This document shows positions 47,947-51,833 of a DNA stretch of 51,833 nt, piece after piece. The notes beneath the pieces were generated by a model. That model was not told where the DNA came from, did not search any database, and saw only the letters and a program-made list of their open reading frames with translations. Origin of the DNA: Collinsella sp. (GTDB lineage: Bacteria; Actinomycetota; Coriobacteriia; Coriobacteriales; Coriobacteriaceae). How positions within the stretch are numbered: position 1 is the stretch's first letter; each line of letters opens with the position of its first letter. The stretch is taken from NCBI GenBank assembly GCA_019419545.1, contig DXZT01000008.1:1-51833 (forward strand), in the 5' to 3' direction. Both the position numbers and the translations under genes were made by a program.

Positions 47947-48348
47947 ATGAGCTTCACTCGCAAGACTCTCAAAATCCTTGCTCTCATCTACTTTGTTTTG
48001 GGCATCGCCAGCCTCGTCACCGCCGGCGTCGGTATCGCCACGGGCGGTCTCGATTCCACGTACGGTTCGTACGCCACGCTCGCAGCGGTCGTGCTTATCG
48101 CCAAGGGTCTCGTCGACCTTGCCGCAGGCGTCGCCGGTATCAAGGGCGCCAACAAGCCTTCACAGGTGGACGGCGCGTTTAAGCTCGGTATTGTTGCCGC
48201 GGTCGCCACGCTTGCCCAAGCGGTGCTCACGCTTCCCGCGTTTGGCGGCGACGCCATCAACTTTGGCGCCTTTGTCATCGTGGTGTACGACCTGTTCTTT
48301 GTTCAGCAGGCACACGCCGTTAAGGCCGAGAACAAGGACCGCCTATAA
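47947..48348 (+). CDS. Small four-helix membrane protein (133 aa)
   Basis: Four hydrophobic segments are visible: ILALIYFVLGIASLVTAGVGIA, YATLAAVVLIAKGLVDLAAGVAG, LGIVAAVATLAQAVLTLPAF and NFGAFVIVVYDLFFVQQAHAV. A basic N-terminus (SFTRKTLK) and C-terminus (KAENKDRL) place both ends in the cytoplasm. The start at 47947 has GAAAGGACC ahead. The family is not assigned; there is no transport signature. It is a single gene with a terminator downstream. Confidence 0.75.
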   Translation: MSFTRKTLKILALIYFVLGIASLVTAGVGIATGGLDSTYGSYATLAAVVLIAKGLVDLAAGVAGIKGANKPSQVDGAFKLGIVAAVATLAQAVLTLPAFGGDAINFGAFVIVVYDLFFVQQAHAVKAENKDRL

Positions 48349-48384
48349 GCGCTCGCTTCTCATAACCTCTGCAGCCAAGCAACT

Positions 48385-48423
48385 AAAAAGGGCCGATCGC
48401 GCATCTCCGCGGTCGGCCCTTTA
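48385..48423 (+). terminator. Terminator after the small membrane protein gene
   Basis: AAAAGGGCCGATCGCG pairs with CGCGGTCGGCCCTTT over CATCTC (one G-T pair), ending in TT. It is 37 bp past the stop codon. Confidence 0.85.
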
Positions 48424-48439
48424 CGTTTGCCCAGATAAA

Positions 48440-48474
48440 ACCTACCAAAATAAACCTGTCCCTTTTTGGCAGGT
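48440..48474. repeat. Single GGGAC-core repeat (ACCTGCC type)
   Basis: One arm homologous to the pair at 27788-27889, with one substitution (ACCTACC). It ends 2 bp before the stop codon of rlmA on the minus strand, so it abuts another gene 3' end. Confidence 0.85.
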
Positions 48475-48476
48475 TG

Positions 48477-49292
48477 TTAGCTGTGGCGGTACTCGGCGAT
48501 GATGAAGTCGATGTCAGTCTGAAGGGTATCGAGGTTTGCCAGGCGCTCTTTGTCGGCGGGGCGCGTGCGGTAGTAGTACGGCGTCATCTGGAACACCGCC
48601 TCGATGTCCGCCTGGGTCTGAAGCGTAATATTCGCAGACACCCGCTGCGTTCCGACCAACTCGAGCTCGGTGGTCTGCGGCAGCTTCTCGTCATTAAGAT
48701 ATGGCGTGTCGTAGAGCACCTCCTTGAGCCCAAACAAATGACGGGCACCCGGCACCACGGTATAGAGTGAGCCCTCTGGCGCCAGCACGCGGGCAAACTC
48801 ACGCTCGTTAAAGGGAGCGAAGAGCTCGGTCACCATATCGAAGGCGCCGTCCGCCACGGGGATGTCCTTCATGTTGGCCACGAAATAGGTCGCATCGCCG
48901 CGCTTGGCGGCCAGGCGCACCATCTCTTTGCCCAAGTCGAACCCGTAAGCGCCCACGCCCGGCACCGCGCCCATGGCGCTGGTGTAGTAGCCCTCGCCGC
49001 AGCAAATATCGAGCAGCGTCATGGGGCCGTTCGCAGATGCTGCACGCCCAGACACCCGCTCGCGCACGAGCTCGACCATCGCATCGCGCAACGGCGCATA
49101 GTAACCACGGTTCAAAAAGTCACGACGGCTGCGTGCCTGCGACTTGGGATCGCCCATGGAGTCGCCGCTCTTGGACGAGCGCAGTAGATATAGATAGCCC
49201 TCGCGAGCACGGTCAAACCGGTGTCCGCCCGCGCATGCAGCACCGCGCTCATTGTCCACCAAAGGCTCATGGCAAACGGGACACAACAACAT
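48477..49292 (-). CDS. rlmA: 23S rRNA (guanine745-N1)-methyltransferase RlmA-like (271 aa)
   Basis: Zinc-binding N-terminus (LLCPVCHEPLVDNERGAACAGGHRFDRAREGYLYLL, four Cys/His ligands) followed by a Rossmann SAM domain: TLLDICCGEGYYTSAMGAVPGVGAYGFDLGKEMVRLAAKRG and the VELFAPFN-type motif ELFAPFNEREFARVLAPEGSLYTVVPGARHL. This layout is RlmA/TlrB, which methylates G745 or G748 of 23S rRNA. The TlrB relatives confer macrolide resistance, but the housekeeping role is the default here. The ATG has AAGGAG 6 bases ahead. A GGGAC repeat abuts its 3' end. Confidence 0.9.
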   Translation of the reverse strand: MLLCPVCHEPLVDNERGAACAGGHRFDRAREGYLYLLRSSKSGDSMGDPKSQARSRRDFLNRGYYAPLRDAMVELVRERVSGRAASANGPMTLLDICCGEGYYTSAMGAVPGVGAYGFDLGKEMVRLAAKRGDATYFVANMKDIPVADGAFDMVTELFAPFNEREFARVLAPEGSLYTVVPGARHLFGLKEVLYDTPYLNDEKLPQTTELELVGTQRVSANITLQTQADIEAVFQMTPYYYRTRPADKERLANLDTLQTDIDFIIAEYRHS

Positions 49293-49349
49293 GGCAACTC
49301 CTTAGCGCGAACAACACAACGCCCACCATTGTCGCACGCCTTCCCCACC

Positions 49350-49405
49350 TAGTCATTGGGGACGTTCTTGAATGACTAGTCGTTTAAGAACGTCCCCAAT
49401 GACTA
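49350..49405. repeat. GGGAC-core palindrome, TAGTCATT type
   Basis: TAGTCATTGGGGACGTTCTT and its exact reverse complement flank 16 bp. It is a sister of the element at 9604-9659 with CATT in place of CGTT and the matching change on the other arm. It lies between rlmA and the MATE gene, both of which begin here and run outward. Confidence 0.85.
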
Positions 49406-49470
49406 GTCGATTAGGAGTATCATCGTCTGCGCAAATGAGCGCAAAATAGCATGTTAGAGATTGAGAGCGT

Positions 49471-50853
49471 ATGGCTGATACCGCATCTAAGCACATTGAC
49501 ATGACCACCGGCTCGCTGTGGCGCAATATTCCCCTGTTCGCCTTCCCCGTGGCCGCCACGAGCATCTTGGAGCAGCTGTCGAACCTCATCGCCACGGTCA
49601 TTATCGGTAACTTCTCGGGCGACCAGGGAACCCTCGCCATGGCGGCGGTCGGCTCCAATGTTCCGCTTACCAGTCTTATGCTCAACCTGTTTATTGGCAT
49701 ATCGCTTGGCTCCAACGTGGTCATCGCCAACGCTATCGGCCGCAACGATCAGAACATGGTCAAACGCGCCGTCCATACCTCGATTTTAATGGCGCTCGTG
49801 GGCTTTGTCATCATCGCGCTGGGTGAGATCTTTGCCGAGCCCATGCTCGCCGCGCTCAACGTTCCCGCCGAAACCATGCCGCTCGCTTCGCTCTACCTAC
49901 GCGTCTTTTTGCTCAGCCTGCCCTCGATCTTGCTTTACAACTTTGAGGCCGCGATCTTCCGCTCCGTCGGCATCACCCGCATGCCGCTGCAGGCGCTTGC
50001 CGTGTCCACCATCCTCAACATTGGCCTGGACCTCATCTTTGTCCCCGTACTCCACTGGGGCGTCGCGGGCGTCGCCATCGCCACCGCCATCGCCTACACC
50101 GTCAGTGCCGCTACGCTCTTTATCCGCCTGCTCAAGACCGACTCCGTCGTCCGCGTCACCCTACGCGACCTGGCTATCGACCCCGTCGCCCTCAAGCGCA
50201 TCGTCAAGATCGGCCTGCCCGCCGGCATCCAAAGCGCCGTCTTTGCCGTCGCCAACATCATCATCCAGTCTGCCATCAACAGCCTTGGCACCGAAGTCAT
50301 GGCGGCCTCGAGCGCCGCCATGAGCCTGGAGTACGTGTGCTACAACCTGCTCAACAGCTTTAGCCAGGCTTGCACCACCTTTGTGGGACAAAACCACGGT
50401 GCCCGCCAGATCGACCGTTGCACCAAGACGCTCAAGGTCTGCCTAGTCGAAGGCGGTATCGTCGCGCTCACCACAATTATCGTTATTGTTGGCCTGGGGC
50501 GCGAGATCTTGTCGCTGTTCAACAGCGATCCCAACATCGCCTCGATCGGCTATATCCGCGTATGTTCGATCTTCCCGGCGTACGCCTTTAGCATGTTCTA
50601 CGAAAACATGTCGGGCTACCTGCGCGGCTTTGGTATCTCGCTCACGCCCGCCCTCATCACCATGATCTGCGTCTGCGGCATTCGCTTCTATTGGGTATTC
50701 TGCGTGTTCCCGCACTTCCGCACCTTTGCGAACATCATGATGGTCTACCCCATCAGCCTGGGCACCACGGCGTTCTTTATGGTCGTGGCGGTACTACTCT
50801 GCCATCCGGCACGCACCTATCGCGCCACCCAAGCCAAAGCGACAACTCGCTAA
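49471..50853 (+). CDS. MATE-family efflux transporter (460 aa)
   Basis: Cation-coupled multidrug or metabolite exporter with about 12 membrane helices. The opening is WRNIPLFAFPVAATSILEQLSNLIATVIIGNFSG, followed by two homologous halves, the second from ALKRIVKIGLPAGIQSAVFAVANIIIQSAINSLG. FSQACTTFVGQNHGARQIDRC is a MATE signature (GQNxGA). ATG 49471 has GAGAG ahead. It is divergent from rlmA and convergent with the LysR gene at its end. Substrates are not predictable. Confidence 0.93.
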   Translation: MADTASKHIDMTTGSLWRNIPLFAFPVAATSILEQLSNLIATVIIGNFSGDQGTLAMAAVGSNVPLTSLMLNLFIGISLGSNVVIANAIGRNDQNMVKRAVHTSILMALVGFVIIALGEIFAEPMLAALNVPAETMPLASLYLRVFLLSLPSILLYNFEAAIFRSVGITRMPLQALAVSTILNIGLDLIFVPVLHWGVAGVAIATAIAYTVSAATLFIRLLKTDSVVRVTLRDLAIDPVALKRIVKIGLPAGIQSAVFAVANIIIQSAINSLGTEVMAASSAAMSLEYVCYNLLNSFSQACTTFVGQNHGARQIDRCTKTLKVCLVEGGIVALTTIIVIVGLGREILSLFNSDPNIASIGYIRVCSIFPAYAFSMFYENMSGYLRGFGISLTPALITMICVCGIRFYWVFCVFPHFRTFANIMMVYPISLGTTAFFMVVAVLLCHPARTYRATQAKATTR

Positions 50854-50880
50854 ACACCGCGCTCAACGCCACGCCAGTCA

Positions 50881-51747
50881 TTAATTGACAATATGCGAGT
50901 TCATATAGTCGATAAAGCGCCTGGTGGCGATGGGCATGGTGTCCCAGCTGCGCCAGGCCGCCACTACGTCGCGCGAGGGAGCATGCACGATGGGACGTAC
51001 GCGAATATCGGCCCGCATGCCCTCAACGGTACGGCGATATAGCATACTCACGCCTAGGCCCTCCTCGACCATCGCCATGATGGTGTAGTCGTCGGTGACC
51101 TCGCTCGTCACATGCGGCGACAGTCCATGCGCCGCAAATGCATCGAGCACCAGACTCTGTTCGCCCTCATCCAGCAGCACAAACGGCTCGGACGCAAGGT
51201 CGGCGAGCGTCACCTTCTCCTTTGCCGTCAGCGGATGCGCGGCCGGCAACAATGCTACCAACTCGTCGTGATAGACCACGCGCTTCTCGAGCCCGGTGGT
51301 AAATCCGCGCGCCGTAAAACAAAAATCAACCACGCCATCGTGCACCCATTGAGCGTTGCGCGTGTAATCGCCCTGCTTGAGGGTAAAACGTACGCCCGGG
51401 TGCAGCGCACCAAAGTCGCGGATCACGCGCGGTAACACGGTTCGACTCACGTTGGTAAACGTCGCGATACGAATATCGGTCGACGAAAGCCCCAGCAGCT
51501 CCTGGCGCTTGCCCTCGAGCTCGGCCTCGGCGGTCACGATCTGGCGCAGGAATGGCAGATATTGTTTACCGTCGCGCGTAAGCGAAACGCCCTGCTTACC
51601 GCGCTCGATAAGCGTGGTACCCAGCTCGCGCTCGAGCGCCTTGACGGCCTGACTCACCGCACTTTGCGTATAGCCCAGCTCGTCCGCCGCGCCCTTAAGA
51701 CTGCCGCGATCGACCACCATACAAACAATCTGATACCGCGATGCCAT
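50881..51747 (-). CDS. LysR-family transcriptional regulator (288 aa)
   Basis: Winged HTH (RYQIVCMVVDRGSLKGAADELGYTQSAVSQAVKALERELGTTLIERGKQGVSLT) and a LysR effector domain beginning DIRIATFTNVSRTVLPRVIRDFGALHPGV. It resembles the LysR at 14833 in order and in the AIMAMVEDGLGVSILPALILRR-type stretch, here TIMAMVEEGLGVSMLYRRTV, so both belong to one subgroup. The ATG has GGAGG ahead. Its target may lie beyond the window end, past 51748-51833 where I see no gene. Confidence 0.9.
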   Translation of the reverse strand: MASRYQIVCMVVDRGSLKGAADELGYTQSAVSQAVKALERELGTTLIERGKQGVSLTRDGKQYLPFLRQIVTAEAELEGKRQELLGLSSTDIRIATFTNVSRTVLPRVIRDFGALHPGVRFTLKQGDYTRNAQWVHDGVVDFCFTARGFTTGLEKRVVYHDELVALLPAAHPLTAKEKVTLADLASEPFVLLDEGEQSLVLDAFAAHGLSPHVTSEVTDDYTIMAMVEEGLGVSMLYRRTVEGMRADIRVRPIVHAPSRDVVAAWRSWDTMPIATRRFIDYMNSHIVN

Positions 51748-51833
51748 CGTGCCTCCACATCAATGCAGCCGTAAAACGTTTGGCTCTGTTAGACCAAGGT
51801 TGACATAAAAACGATGTCACCGCGAGGCGTTAC

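Noticed and set aside
1..51833. tRNA, rRNA, transposase or integrase genes
   Set aside because: None could be recognised by motif on either strand; the repeats are non-autonomous.

Overview
The window looks like chromosomal DNA of a gut Coriobacteriia, most probably Collinsella. The evidence is GC-rich coding sequence with strong AGGAGG-type ribosome binding sites, a bile salt hydrolase, a reverse rubrerythrin, a MocR-pdxST locus, many LysR regulators, and frequent short palindromic repeats with a GGGAC core. The genus is inferred from gene style, not from a marker gene. There is no rRNA, tRNA, prophage, transposase or CRISPR array. Coding density is high and strands switch often.

Layout. 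1-4.9 kb: HIRAN / small protein / phosphoesterase operon, a two-gene alcohol and aldehyde dehydrogenase operon, and a reverse rubrerythrin. 4.9-6.4 kb: a nuclease-fold (DUF559-like) gene bracketed by two copies of a structured ~120-bp repeat. 6.4-9.5 kb: MocR/PdxR-type regulator divergent from pdxS-pdxT. 9.5-9.85 kb: a noncoding block of nested palindromes. 9.85-16.7 kb: an RGG-tailed protein with a MarR-like core, an MFS exporter, a small peptide deformylase, an XRE-aminotransferase fusion with an operator-like palindrome, and a LysR/EamA divergent pair. 16.8-24.5 kb: Kup potassium transporter, bile salt hydrolase, a second deformylase-like protein with an altered catalytic motif, AzgA-type and UraA-type nucleobase permeases, and an esterase. 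24.6-27.8 kb: HAD phosphatase, LysR and MetE-like methyltransferase on one strand. 27.9-30 kb: TPP riboswitch with its terminator, then thiM, a thiamine-binding protein and thiE. 30-35.6 kb: patatin-like lipase and two paralogous cyclic-di-GMP proteins. 35.7-38.6 kb: flavodoxin-like reductase, ArsC-like protein, CobW-type GTPase, TrmL. 38.7-45.7 kb: a cassette of two related AAA+ ATPases on either side of a class II UvrA, then a TetM-like translation GTPase. 45.9-51.8 kb: GNAT, a zinc-ribbon protein, RsmJ, a 47-residue membrane peptide, a small membrane protein, RlmA, a MATE exporter and a LysR regulator.

Metabolically the window covers vitamin B6 synthesis (pdxST), thiamine salvage, nucleobase and potassium uptake, bile acid deconjugation, methionine-type methyl transfer and aldehyde/alcohol redox. 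It also covers peroxide defence and rRNA/tRNA methylation (RsmJ, RlmA, TrmL).

The most unusual feature is the repeats. In at least three unrelated repeat families the stop codon of the neighbouring gene lies inside the repeat. The 12-bp end of the ~120-bp family, CTAAGTGAGTAG, carries stop codons in all three frames, and two adjacent genes terminate in it in different frames. This suggests elements that settle at gene 3' ends and supply the stop.
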